From assembly GCF_029867415.1 (NCBI RefSeq), contig NC_081185.1, positions 73,195,553 to 73,259,552 of the forward strand: DNA of 64,000 bases, written 5' to 3'. Made by a program: the position numbers and the translations under genes. The notes under the pieces were generated by a model. That model saw only the letters and a program-made list of their open reading frames with translations. It made no database searches and was not told the origin of the DNA. Shown one piece after another: positions 33,375 through 43,729 of the stretch; within the stretch, counting starts at the first letter, position 1, and each line of letters begins with the position of its first letter. This stretch comes from Vicia villosa. Taxonomy: Eukaryota; Streptophyta; Magnoliopsida; Fabales; Fabaceae.

Positions 33375-36300
33375 TCATAGGGTCCTTTAACATTAGAGGG
33401 GGATGCAGCTTGGTTAAGCGAAGAAGAATCAATCAAATTATTAATAAAGGAAAGGCTGATGTGTTTCTGATGCAGGAAACAAAGTTGAAATCGTGCTCTG
33501 ACTCCACTGCGAAGAGCTTCTGGCGGAAAGCTGATGTCAGTTATTCGGTGTCCGACTCAGAAGGTATGTCTGGAGGCTTGATTATTCTTTGGAATTCTGC
33601 TAAAATGGAGGTTATTTGTAGTTTTAGGGGAACAGGTTACCTGGGAATTAAGGTGCGGTGGCAGGATAGTTATTTATACATTTGTAATGTTTACTCTTCG
33701 TGTGAGCTTTCTAGTAAGAGAGAGCTATGGAGGATTCTCCTTGATCTAAAGGACAAAAACAGTGATGGAGATTGGATCATTGGCGGTGATTTCAACGCCG
33801 TGAAAAACAGAGGGGAAAGAAAGGGTCTGTCTGAAGGAGGAGGTAGGGTAGAATGGGAGGAGTTTTCCAGCTTTATAAATGATTTAGGTTTGGAGGATGT
33901 TCCTTGCATAGGCAAAAAATTCAGCTGGTTCAGCGGTGACGGCAAGTTGAGGAGTCGGTTAGATCGTTTCTTAATGTCTAGTAATATCATCAACCGGTGG
34001 GGGGTCGTTGGTCAAGAAATTGGTGAGAGAGACATATCGGATCATTGCCCTGTTTGGATTGTGGCGGACAAGTCGGATTGGGGTCCAAAACCTTTCAAGT
34101 TTAATAACGAGTGGTTCCAACACAAGGATTTCTTAGGTTATGTTGAGAGGGAATGGAGGTCTATGGAAGTGTATGGTCGTGGTGATTTTGTGTTGAAGGA
34201 GAAATTGAGTCGCCTTAAAAACAAATTACGATGGTGGAACATCAACGTTTTTGGGAAGATTGATCTAAATTTGGAGGAGGGGGTCAAGGAGATAAATGAT
34301 CTAGATAATCAAGGTTTAAATGTGGAGGTTGATCCGGAGGAAAGAAGGAGGGCAAATGGGAAGTTTTGGACAAACCTTAAAATTAGAGAGAACATGCTAA
34401 TTCAAAAGGCGAAACTAAGGTGGATAAATGATGGAGATGAGAATAGTAGGTATTTTCATGCGATCATGAAGTCGAGGATGAGACGCAATTTCCTTGGTAA
34501 TATTTACACGGATAGAGGGATCATCAATAAGGTGGAGGAGGTTAAAGAGGAAATTTTTGAACATTTCAAGTTAAAATTCAAGGAAAATGAGGAGCCTAAA
34601 CCGGTTTTGGAGGGGGATGTTTTCAACAAACTTAGCATTGGTGAGATGAATAGTCTTGAACTACCTTTCGAGGAAAGTGAAATAAAGGAAGCGGTGTGGA
34701 GTTGCGAAGGGAGCAAGAGTCCGGGGCCGGATGGGTATTCAATGCTCTTCTATAGGAAGTGTTGGGATCTTCTAAAGTCGGATATTATGGCTTGCTTTAA
34801 GGAATTATATTTGGGTTCCAAGTTGTCCAAATCTATAACCTCCTCGTTCTTGGCTTTGATTCCTAAGTCTAATAATCCGTTAGGCTTAGACGATTATAGG
34901 CCGATTTGTTTGGTGAGTAGTATTCACAAGATAATATCTAAAGTGTTAACGGGAAGAATTAAGAAGGTCATTGGTAAGGTGGTCTCAAGTAGTCAAAGTG
35001 CTTTTGTCCCCGGGAGACAATTGCTAGACGGGGTGATGGTGGCAAATGAACTAGTGGATTATGCAACAAAGGATAAGAAGGAACTTTTGCTATTCAAAGT
35101 GGATTTTGAGAAAGCCTATGATAAGGTCAATTGGGAATTTCTTGGAGCCACGATGATTAGGATGGGGTTCGGGGAGGTGTGGATTAAATGGATGAATGCC
35201 ATCGTTTTCACGAGTCACATGTCGGTGTTGGTTAATGGGAGCCCTACTAAGGATTTTAAAGTGGAGAGGGGTTTGAGGCAAGGAGATCCAATCTCTCCGT
35301 TTCTCTTTGTGATAGTAGCGGAGGGTTTGAAGGCTTTAGTGAATAAAGCGGTGGAGAATGGAGTTTACGCGGGGTTTTGGATCAAAAGAAGGTGTTTTTT
35401 GGACGTTCTACAATTTGCGGACGACACTATCATGGTTGGAGATGGAAGTTGGGATCATTTGTGGGCTATTAAGTCGGTTTTGAGAGCTTTCGAATTGATA
35501 TCCGGTTTAGGCATAAACTTCCATAAAAGCAAATTGGTTGGGATTAACATTAGTGATAACCGTATGGAGATAGCCACAAATTTTCTTGGTTGTCGGAGGG
35601 AAGGAAAGGAATTCATCTTCCTCGGTATTCCTATAGGATGTAATCCTAGAAGGATCACCACTTGGAATCCTTTGGTGGAGAAAGTTAGTAAGAGACTAGC
35701 TAGTTGGAAGGGAAGGTTCCTTAGTTTGGGCGGTAGAATTACTCTTATTAAGGCGGTGCTTAGTAGCCTTGCAATTTTCTATCTTTCGTTCTATAAGGCC
35801 CCGAAGAAAGTCATTAGGGAGCTCAACCGTATTCAAAGCAATTTCTTGTGGGGAGGGTCGGAAAACAAAAATTGCATTCATTGGATTAGTTGGGATACGG
35901 TTTGTCTACCGATGGAGAAGGGAGGGTTGGGGATTAAAAGATTGGAGGATTTTAATACTGCCCTTTTGCTTAAGTGGAAATGGAGGATCCTAGATAAATC
36001 GGACGATTTGTGGTTTGATGTTTTGAAAAGTCGGTATGGGGATGTTAGTCTCGATGTTGTTCATGAGAATGGTAAAGGAAAGGGGGCTAATGTGAAGTCT
36101 TATTGGTGGAGAGATCTGCTGACGCTTGAGCCGGAAAAATTTTTCAATGCTAACTGTTTGTTTTTTGCAGGTAAAGGTGATAAAATCTCCTTTTGGTTTG
36201 CTAATTGGACTGGCAGGGGTCCTCTTAAGGACCGGTTCCCTCACCTGTTCAATCTGTCAGCTTTAAAAGCCGTTTCTGTGGCGCTTATGGGATGGATGTC

Positions 36301-37195
36301 AAGCGGAGGATGGAGGTGGGGAGATTTTGGGGTTGATTGTTCTTTGCTGCCTGATAACAGGACTGCTCCGCTGCTGCCTACTGAAGCTGTAACGCCGCTG
36401 AACCAGCAGGCCTCACACACCGGTGCGGAGTGGCTCTTTCTCTCTTCTTCGAGGCAACCTATTATTAGTGAGCAGCTTTCTGCCGACTACAGTACTGTCC
36501 CGGTTTTATTGGAACAGCTGCAGATGGAATTGGAGAGGGCTATGTTTACTAATTCAGGGGTGGACAGAGTCTTTTGGAAACCGGAAATAGAGGGTTCCTT
36601 CACAGTTAGAAGCTGCTATAAGTTACTTACTTCTAGGCATGTTCCGTTTGGCCCGGTTGGAGAATTTGACACAGCTTTACCTCTTGTTTGGAAGACGCAA
36701 GTGCCTTTGAAAGCTAGAGCTTTTGGTTGGCGTAGCTTCCTTAATAGACTACCAACAAAAGGTACGCTAGTTAGAAAAGGTATTATCCCTAACTCCAACT
36801 CTTTTTGCGCTTTCTGCTGTGGAAACATAGAGGAACCGATCCACTTATTGTTGTCTTGTTATTGTGTTGAACTGATTTGGAGGGAAATGGCCGAGTGGAT
36901 TGGTTTTAAAAACTACAATGCGGTGGGAATTAAGGAAAGCTTCATGAGGTGGTTTAATTATGGGAGGAGAGTTGGTCTTAGAAAGGGAAAAGAGGGAGTT
37001 GTTTGGTTGGCGGTGGTGTGGCAGCTTTGGTTGGTTAGGAACGGCATTGTGTTTAAAGGCGATACTTGGAACATTTCCGATATAGTTTGGGGAGCTAAAG
37101 CATTGGTTTGGCGTTGGTCTTTCATAGGGAAAAATATACATCCCAATTGTAATTTTTACGAATTTAGTAGGGATCCCCTATTTTTCTTGTCGTAA
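33371..37195 (+). CDS. LINE ORF2: endonuclease, reverse transcriptase, zf-RVT
   Basis: 1274 residues, fully open. Start MIIGSFNIRGG at 33371, the natural beginning of the endonuclease; an upstream in-frame ATG at 33227 would give a non-conserved extension. The AP-endonuclease-like domain (about 1-230) has SFNIRG, MQETKLK, GGDFNAV near 138 and SDHCPV near 223. Reverse transcriptase (about 430-720) has SPGPDGYS, DFEKAYDKV near 577, GLRQGDPISPF near 635 and the catalytic FADD near 681. The C-terminal zf-RVT (about 1066-1170) has FCAFCCGNIEEPIHLLLSC. All key residues seen are intact, so this could act in cis or on other LINE RNA, although this copy lacks a full 5' end and promoter. Confidence 0.95.
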   Translation: MIIGSFNIRGGCSLVKRRRINQIINKGKADVFLMQETKLKSCSDSTAKSFWRKADVSYSVSDSEGMSGGLIILWNSAKMEVICSFRGTGYLGIKVRWQDSYLYICNVYSSCELSSKRELWRILLDLKDKNSDGDWIIGGDFNAVKNRGERKGLSEGGGRVEWEEFSSFINDLGLEDVPCIGKKFSWFSGDGKLRSRLDRFLMSSNIINRWGVVGQEIGERDISDHCPVWIVADKSDWGPKPFKFNNEWFQHKDFLGYVEREWRSMEVYGRGDFVLKEKLSRLKNKLRWWNINVFGKIDLNLEEGVKEINDLDNQGLNVEVDPEERRRANGKFWTNLKIRENMLIQKAKLRWINDGDENSRYFHAIMKSRMRRNFLGNIYTDRGIINKVEEVKEEIFEHFKLKFKENEEPKPVLEGDVFNKLSIGEMNSLELPFEESEIKEAVWSCEGSKSPGPDGYSMLFYRKCWDLLKSDIMACFKELYLGSKLSKSITSSFLALIPKSNNPLGLDDYRPICLVSSIHKIISKVLTGRIKKVIGKVVSSSQSAFVPGRQLLDGVMVANELVDYATKDKKELLLFKVDFEKAYDKVNWEFLGATMIRMGFGEVWIKWMNAIVFTSHMSVLVNGSPTKDFKVERGLRQGDPISPFLFVIVAEGLKALVNKAVENGVYAGFWIKRRCFLDVLQFADDTIMVGDGSWDHLWAIKSVLRAFELISGLGINFHKSKLVGINISDNRMEIATNFLGCRREGKEFIFLGIPIGCNPRRITTWNPLVEKVSKRLASWKGRFLSLGGRITLIKAVLSSLAIFYLSFYKAPKKVIRELNRIQSNFLWGGSENKNCIHWISWDTVCLPMEKGGLGIKRLEDFNTALLLKWKWRILDKSDDLWFDVLKSRYGDVSLDVVHENGKGKGANVKSYWWRDLLTLEPEKFFNANCLFFAGKGDKISFWFANWTGRGPLKDRFPHLFNLSALKAVSVALMGWMSSGGWRWGDFGVDCSLLPDNRTAPLLPTEAVTPLNQQASHTGAEWLFLSSSRQPIISEQLSADYSTVPVLLEQLQMELERAMFTNSGVDRVFWKPEIEGSFTVRSCYKLLTSRHVPFGPVGEFDTALPLVWKTQVPLKARAFGWRSFLNRLPTKGTLVRKGIIPNSNSFCAFCCGNIEEPIHLLLSCYCVELIWREMAEWIGFKNYNAVGIKESFMRWFNYGRRVGLRKGKEGVVWLAVVWQLWLVRNGIVFKGDTWNISDIVWGAKALVWRWSFIGKNIHPNCNFYEFSRDPLFFLS

Positions 37196-37838
37196 TGCTC
37201 AATTGGAGTCTATTTTTCTTGGTCCGGTACTCATTCCGGTCTTCTTGTATCTTGTTTTGAGAACTTAGGTTCTCTTGATCAATATATTCCTTGCTTATTA
37301 AAAAAAAAAAAGTTAAAATTTTGAAATATTTTTAATAGAATTAGAAAACTTATATGTTTTTTTTACTTTCGCACTCGGGTTTTTAGGGGAAATGAGCCCT
37401 ATTAATCCAGAGTTTATGCTGAGAGATATGGGCACTTGTCAAACATTGTTCCCATCGAACACAGTATTTTCCAGATTCTTAGCAATTAAAAAGAAATTAT
37501 ATTTTATTACTAGACTAACAACACAATTGAAAAGCAAATTTTAAAATCCTTAACAAAAGCAAAATCACATTCTATTTTGGTTAAACCTCACAAATCACAA
37601 CTTTTGTTTCATTATTATAACTCTGGTTTCTTAAATAGATTTAAACTACTAACTCACTCTACACTTGGAACTACACACATTTAAACATGTCAATATTACA
37701 ATAGTTTTAGTGTTAAAAAAAAAATATTACAATAGTTTTAACGAAGCAACTAATAACAACAAAGTATTTATAACTTATGAGCATCTTACGAATATAACTT
37801 TTCTTTTCCATAGTCTTCTAATCTACCGGTTAATAATC

Positions 37839-37919
37839 CCAACATTAGTGTCTTCAAGTTGAGGATTTGCTCGGATAATTCCAACATTAGTGTCTTCAAG
37901 TTGAGGATTTGCTCGGATA
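37839..37919. repeat. 42-bp tandem duplication
   Basis: Two adjacent copies of CCAACATTAGTGTCTTCAAG, then TTGAGGATTTGCTCGGATA, starting at 37839 and 37881, inside the CACTA element. It is in frame on the minus strand (ANPQLEDTNVGII twice), but no protein was recognised. Confidence 0.85.
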
Positions 37920-38139
37920 GTGGAAAGTGCAACCACCAGTTCAGACTTCAGTAGTGTTTACACCTCCCTTTGAATAAGATCAACGAGGTGTCTCTGTTAC
38001 GTACAAATAAAGATCAACATACTGAAAAAATTGAGTATGAAGAAGAAGAAAAGGTTACAAAACTACAGCACCTGATCCCTTCCCCAACAATTAATGGAAT
38101 GCTTAAAGTAGATATCAAAACTTGCAATGCAATTTATAC

Positions 38140-38253
38140 AATGATTTTGTGGACACCAGCAGCCCACGCCCTGTTCAAAACGGTTGGCATATCAGCAACA
38201 TGACATTGTTTGCCATTGTAGATTCCCTTAAACATTTCTCTAATGTCAATGGT
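38140..38253 (-). pseudogene. Captured TatD-like DNase exon
   Basis: A 114-bp minus-strand block encoding IDIREMFKGIYNGKQCHVA, then DMPTVLNRAWAAGVHKII, the N-terminal part of plant TatD-family metal-dependent deoxyribonucleases (consensus F-x-GIYNGKQCH, then RAW-x-AGV-x-x-II). An AG acceptor and a GT donor border it, so it is a spliced exon carried with its introns. No other exon of the family was identified. Standing alone inside a CACTA element, it is best read as a captured gene fragment. Confidence 0.7.
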
Positions 38254-38546
38254 CTAAATCAAGAAACATTATAATTCCATACAAAAAATCAAAGTAGAAA
38301 ATAACTTAATTTATATTAAAGATCAATCAACGGTATCGACAATGATATGATTGTAGAAAATTCAAATCTTGCAACCATTACAAGAAAAATGATTCATTGG
38401 AATCATCCAGCACTCAAACCACCCTAATAGAAATAAGAGCTGAAAGGATTAACATGCCAAAATATATTTTCACACAAATGACACACATATGTTAATCTCT
38501 CTATAAATCATTATCATATGCATAATTTAATATTTTAGTTATTTCT

Positions 38547-38548
<2 letters not shown>

Positions 38549-38628
<80 letters not shown>
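38549..38628. repeat. (TA)n microsatellite
   Basis: About 40 TA units inside the second CACTA element. Confidence 0.95.
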
Positions 38629-38630
<2 letters not shown>

Positions 38631-38881
38631 TATATTTTAAGCTAAGGTCTACTATTGTTGGTTCGTAGCCTCAGGGACTCTACAATTAGAGGGTAAACTA
38701 TATGTAGTATGAAGAATATTTACAGCACTATATTCAGTAAAAATATTCATTGTATTTCAATAAAATTCTTGACAATATCGTGATATGAAACACTGATTCT
38801 TTTTTTTTTTTCGTGAGGCGGAAACATTGATTCTATTATAATAAGAAATATATGCTTAACAATGAGTATAAAAAGTGCTAC

Positions 38882-39206
38882 CTATGGTAGCTGCAACAGC
38901 TGAGGTGATCACTGAAGCTGCGCCATTGCCAATGGTCCCATTTTATCTGCCACGGTTGAATAGTGGATGAATGGTATTGTTTTCCCGAAAAGACAGAACA
39001 CACATTAACATGAATGAGTACAAACAACACGGTAATAAAATATAACTAACTTGACTCATAGTTTAGCAATAATATGCTGCGTACCTTAACAAAACCGTCA
39101 AATTCATCTGAATTCGAAATTGGTGCACCGTCTATTCCTCTTAATGAACCATTGCCATTCAAAGGCTTAGAGTTGTGAGATAACCTACTTGATGTTAACG
39201 GTGATA
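38882..39206 (-). pseudogene. Two exon-like blocks of an unidentified captured gene
   Basis: On the minus strand, 39206-39085 reads [20 protein letters not shown], then [17 protein letters not shown], bordered by AG and a GT donor; 38946-38882 follows with AG and GT borders. Codon-like quality contrasts with the AT-rich surroundings. I do not recognise the protein. It may belong to the same captured locus as the TatD exon or to the transposon's own gene. Confidence 0.3.
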
Positions 39207-40893
39207 CTTCATGTTACATATATAACAAAAGAACAAAAACATTAGTCAAGACAATGTCCATAGTTGAAATATGCATACGTTTGCTAATAGTACTGGACCA
39301 TTGGTAAAGAGTAAACACCTATCTAGCAGAGTTGACATAATGCATTTCAAGGACAAGCTATGAAGTTGCAGAGCAAGTGAAAGAAACTTCCATCAATTTT
39401 CTCCTAGAAATGTACTTACTAGCAGGACATGTTTCATGTCAAATTCATTCTAAGCTAAAGCATAAATAATACACTAGACACAAATTTGAGTAGATATCGT
39501 CATATCGCCATGGATAGAGGCCTTAAAAATAATCTAACATAATGGAGACGTACATGATTTAGAGGACCTTAAGAAGAAAACCACAAGCAAGCATCCCAAG
39601 GATAAATTATGACTTCTAATCAGGTTTATAAATGATTACTAAGGAACAATTATTAGAAATAAGTGACTTATGGTTACAGCAAGTAGATAGGTACAAAACC
39701 ATGACTCGATTACTATGAAGAAAAATACGCACATAACACATAATTTTTCCTGACAAGTTTCATTTTATCCTAAGGTAATGAAACGGAAGCAACACACAAA
39801 AACATACTTTGTAGCAAGATCACCAAAAGGAAAAGCTTAATTATCCTCAATATTTCTTTTTTATTGTTGGTGTTTGGTTTGCTAAAGAATTTCTGATAGG
39901 CTATCCAAAAATTGAAAATTATTTAAAATTACAGTTGTATTTACTCTATAAGTTACCAACCCTATACAATGTCCTAAGTATTTCATATTTCCCAAGTCTA
40001 TCATACCTTAAAAAGGCAGCAAGATTCAAAGGACTCTGTACCTTGAACACCAAACCGATCAAAATAACAGTCCCACATCATCAACTGTACAAGAATCTGA
40101 GAGATTTGAATGAAAAATATTAGCATTTTTTAAATTTCTCAATGCTAGAGAGTTGATACTATTGCTATTTGACAACAGTAGTAATAAAAGATTTAGAAAT
40201 ATACCCAATAGGAGCCACCTCCAAGAAGAACATTTCGCAACGGACATCGAAGAGAATTGCTGAAAGTTTGTGCAATTACAAATCACCAACTGTAGAGAAC
40301 ACACATAATAATAACCTTGGAACTCTCATCTAAGAAAAACAATATGAAGACCTAAATTAAAAATAATTATTACACATTAAACCCTAATTAACAACAAGTT
40401 TAATTATCAAAACCCAAGAGGGTATCAAGATGCATTAGTGTGAGAAATTTGTAAAGAGGAAGAAGGAACAATGGATGAAAGTACTTCAAATACCCTTGAG
40501 ATTACTATTGAATTATCAAAAAACTATTGAGATTCTCTCACTTGCAATCTTCAAGTCAAATATTCTCTCAATTTCTACATTAAAAAATTACATATACTAT
40601 CAGACAAATATCAAAGAACGGAAATCAAATCGATCAATATAACAAATGAAAATGGACTGAGAAGTATATAAATTGGAAATTTCACACCTGCGCCTTCATC
40701 GACAATATTTTTTCACAGTTATTTATATATTTATTTTGCGTTATGTCATATTGAATTCTTAAAATAGCAAAGATGTTAAATTTAGCTATGGAATTATTTT
40801 TTGAAGTAGAATCACATGCAATCAGCCAAAAATTACCTTGAATTAATAGCTCTAGCAAATATTTGGTAGTTAATTTGTTATTTTCTTGTAGTG
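39207..40893. other. Right part of the second CACTA element, no gene seen
   Basis: AT-rich, with scattered short blocks of higher complexity (for example about 40000-40080 and 40205-40265) that might be old exons. No frame longer than about 80 codons and no domain was recognised. The terminal region contains TTGGTAGTTAATTTGTTATT just before the right inverted end. Confidence 0.4.
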
Positions 40894-41145
40894 TTGATCA
40901 CATAGAAAGGTTCCAACATCAAGTTTAATACTAACTCTGTCCCATATTATTTGTCGCAAATGAACATTTCACACAAATAAAGAAACAGTAATAAATAAAA
41001 GAGAGAGAATAATGACTTTACCAAATTATCCTAATTAGCTATTGGTGTTTCAAATTAGCATTAATGTTAAGTGAGAAAACAATAAATTAAGAGTATTTAT
41101 TAGAGGGTACAATTGGAAGATTAAATATAAAATTGCAAGTATTTT

Positions 41146-41259
<114 letters not shown>

Positions 41260-41344
41260 TTTTAAACTACAATAAATTTTTATGAAAATATACGGAGTTC
41301 ATTTTCATAGAAAGCAAAGAAATTTGGATACCCAATAACCTAAT

Positions 41345-41615
41345 TTGGAGTATTCAATCTCCAACTTGTTCTTGCTCACTTAGTCTCTTAGAAATGATAC
41401 TTTTTTCAATATGCTTGTTTGTTTAATGACTCTTTGAATAAATAGCTTATTCAATTGAGGGTTTGTGATCAACTAACAAATTGATCTTCACAAATTTATT
41501 AATCTTCAACTCTTTAAATAACATTTTCATCCAAAGTGTTTAACAAACGATATGAGGCTTCTACGTACTCTGTTTCATAAGAAGATAGAACCATCACCCC
41601 TTGTTTTACTATCAC
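41345..41615 (-). pseudogene. Copia RNase H remnant
   Basis: The minus strand, with frame changes, shows LSSYETEYVEASYRLLNT (RNase H Ser-x-x-Glu-Ala-Glu-Tyr type motif), INLLVDHKPSI (the LxxDNxSA-type block) and a degraded KHIE end with RLSEQEQVGD. This is the C-terminal RNase H of a Ty1/copia pol. Several stops are present; no LTR was assigned to it. Confidence 0.6.
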
Positions 41616-42084
41616 AAAAAAATACATTAATCTCAGTTGAATATGAGGTGCTACCCCAGTTTCATATGCGAGGTTTACAAAGAGCGTCATTAAAATGTAT
41701 CACTTAACATTTTGGTTGGAATTCGACTGATAGGAAATGTTTAATGGTCATCGGTCTGATCTCCATCGATAATTTTTTGGAATTTTTAAATCGGAGAAAG
41801 CTTGCAGAAGTCATGTGAGTTTAACGAGCAAAGAAGTGAGAAAATGGGAATAAGAAAGCCTTTATAAAGAAGTTGAAGCCAGAAGCGTTCAAAAAATCCT
41901 CTAAGCTCCCTTAGAAACTTTGAAAAAACTCAGCATATTTCTAACATGTGTCACGTATATTTAGCGTCTCGGAAATAAGTCATCATTACTTACTTTAAAT
42001 GAAATCAAACATGTTTGCTTGAGTAATTGATGGATGTTTGATATCCCTATCCAACTCTCTGGCTACTCCGAAGATATTTGGAAA

Positions 42085-42475
42085 GAAGGTGATGACTCAC
42101 CTCCAACTGAAAGACTCGACTCTAACCAAAGGAGTTTCCCATAGTTGAGAGACACACACCCTAGTTAAGGGACTCGCCTCCAACTAAAGAAGTCGGCCAT
42201 AGCTAAGGGACTTGCCCCCTAGCTAAAGGATTCACCTCCAACTAGAGCTGTCAATATGGGCTACCCGGCCCATATGGGCTTCGGGCTTTTTAGGGCCGGG
42301 CCCAAAAAACCCATTTTTAAATGGGCTCTAATTTTACTACCCAGGCCCGGCCCTGTCTGGGCTGCGGGCTACCCGGCCCTAAATGGGCTTCGGCCCTAAA
42401 CGGGCCCATTTCTATAAAAAATTAAAATTTTCTCCTTATTTTTGTAAGTAACCCTATAATTGCATGCAATAATAC

Positions 42476-42544
<69 letters not shown>

Positions 42545-43085
42545 TTTTATATCCAAAATTATAATTTTTAAATAATCCATATAAGTTAATAATTAAAATG
42601 TAAAACAACACATTAACTTAATTTAAACTACCCAAAATACATCACAAATTATATAATGTAGCACAAATAATTAAATAACTTGTTCCAACAAATTTTAAGT
42701 TATAAATATTCATGACAATTATAATTTTATGATAATTATAACAAGAAAATGTTATAAATTTTTATAATAATTATAATTAGGAAAGGATAAATTTTAATTA
42801 TATTAAAAATATTTAATTTTTTCGGGTCGGTGGGCTACCCATGGCCCATACGGGCCGGCCCATATTTTGAGGGCTTTTTAGGGCCGGGCTCAAAAAGGCC
42901 CGGATGTAAATGGGCTCGAAAAATGAGGCCTAGGCCCTAAAAGTTTTCGGGCCAAATGGGTCGGCCCATGGGCTTCGGCCCATTTTGACAGCTCTACCTC
43001 CAACTAAAGAAGTCTCACATAGTCGAGGGACTCACCTCTAGCTGAGGGACTTACCTAAAATTAAGCGACTCGCCCCTGACCTCGA
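42085..43085. repeat. Degenerate minisatellite split by a hAT element
   Basis: Imperfect units built from GGACTCGCCTCCAACTAAAG and AAGTCGGCCATAGCTAAGG variants, about 35-60 bp, run from 42085 to 42240 and resume at 43005-43085. They resemble the tandem blocks often found in the 3' untranslated region of Ty3 retrotransposons. Confidence 0.6.
42243..42996. mobile_element. Non-autonomous hAT element, 754 bp, TSD CCTCCAAC
   Basis: The inverted ends are TAGAGCTGTCAATATGGGC (left) and, read inversely, TAGAGCTGTCAAAATGGGC (right), flanked by CCTCCAAC at 42235-42242 and 42997-43004. Subterminal GGGCCGGGC/GGCCCGGCC words are GC-rich, and the centre holds a (TA)n tract at 42477-42541. No transposase. 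Excising it with one TSD copy restores a continuous minisatellite unit. Confidence 0.92.
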
Positions 43086-43729
43086 GGTTCAACCCAAGGG
43101 AAGTTTAAAAACACTTTGTCCTTTACAATTCCTCATGCTTAAGGGACTGTGTAATGATATATTTATGAGGGTCCCAAATAAATGTGACATATGTTCATCA
43201 TTGGGTGCTCGCCCCAAGAAGCGTCGCCCGGAGCATGGCCTTTTATGTGGCATGTGGGATGACCCTTAGTGAACACGTGTATAATATAATCATTTTAGCG
43301 GCTAACCCCATGTATAAAGTCATGCCAAGACTCCGTAGGGAATAGGACGTCAATTTTACCCCAGTCGATGGGGAGCAGTTACCACATCTTGGGGTTACCT
43401 AAATTATATACCTAAAGCCTCTATAAATACCTTACCCCTCGAGGGTAAAAGACATATCATAACTTACAAGATGTAACACATAAACACAAAGCTTCTCACC
43501 TCACGTGAGTTTGCTCTCTTCATAGCCAAAACACCACTAAATAGGGTTACTTATCAGTGTTTGCAAGTCCTACACCACCAAAAATTACTAAGGCCTCTGG
43601 TTATCTATTACCCGTGTATAGATATCGTGCATCATGTACTTTTTCACAAGCACACCTAATATTTATTAAATGATAATAATAACAAAAATACAATTTAGAG
43701 GACTGAGTAAAAACTTAGGGATATATATT
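43086..43729. mobile_element. Probable LTR remnant with TATA box
   Basis: CCTCTATAAATACCTTACCC near 43418, with GC-rich leader sequence upstream and downstream, is arranged like a Ty3 LTR promoter and sits next to the minisatellite at 42085-43085. LTR borders and a partner LTR were not found, so class and extent are uncertain. Confidence 0.4.

Larger units (their letters stand above)
32150..37310 (+). mobile_element. L1-type LINE, 5' truncated, with 19-bp TSD
   Basis: 5161 bp flanked by AGTTAAAATTTTGAAATAT at 32131-32149 and 37311-37329, with an A-run at about 37299-37310. These are the marks of target-primed reverse transcription. It carries ORF1 (lacking its N-terminus) and a complete ORF2. 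The perfect target duplication and open ORF2 indicate a recent insertion, into the CACTA element. Confidence 0.95.
31686..40893. mobile_element. Second CACTA-type transposon, 9.2 kb with nested LINE, TSD TTG
   Basis: The left end is CACCACAAGAAAATTTGTG; the right end read inversely is CACTACAAGAAAATAACAAA. The flanks are TTG on both sides (31683-31685, 40894-40896). Subterminal DNA has repeated GCTACAA/TTGTAGC-type words. Without the LINE (32150-37310) it is about 4.0 kb. No transposase domain was seen, but it contains a TatD-like exon (38140-38253) and two exon-like blocks (38882-39206), so it appears to be a gene-capturing, non-autonomous CACTA. One terminal base (CACCA for CACTA) is mutated. 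Confidence 0.8.
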
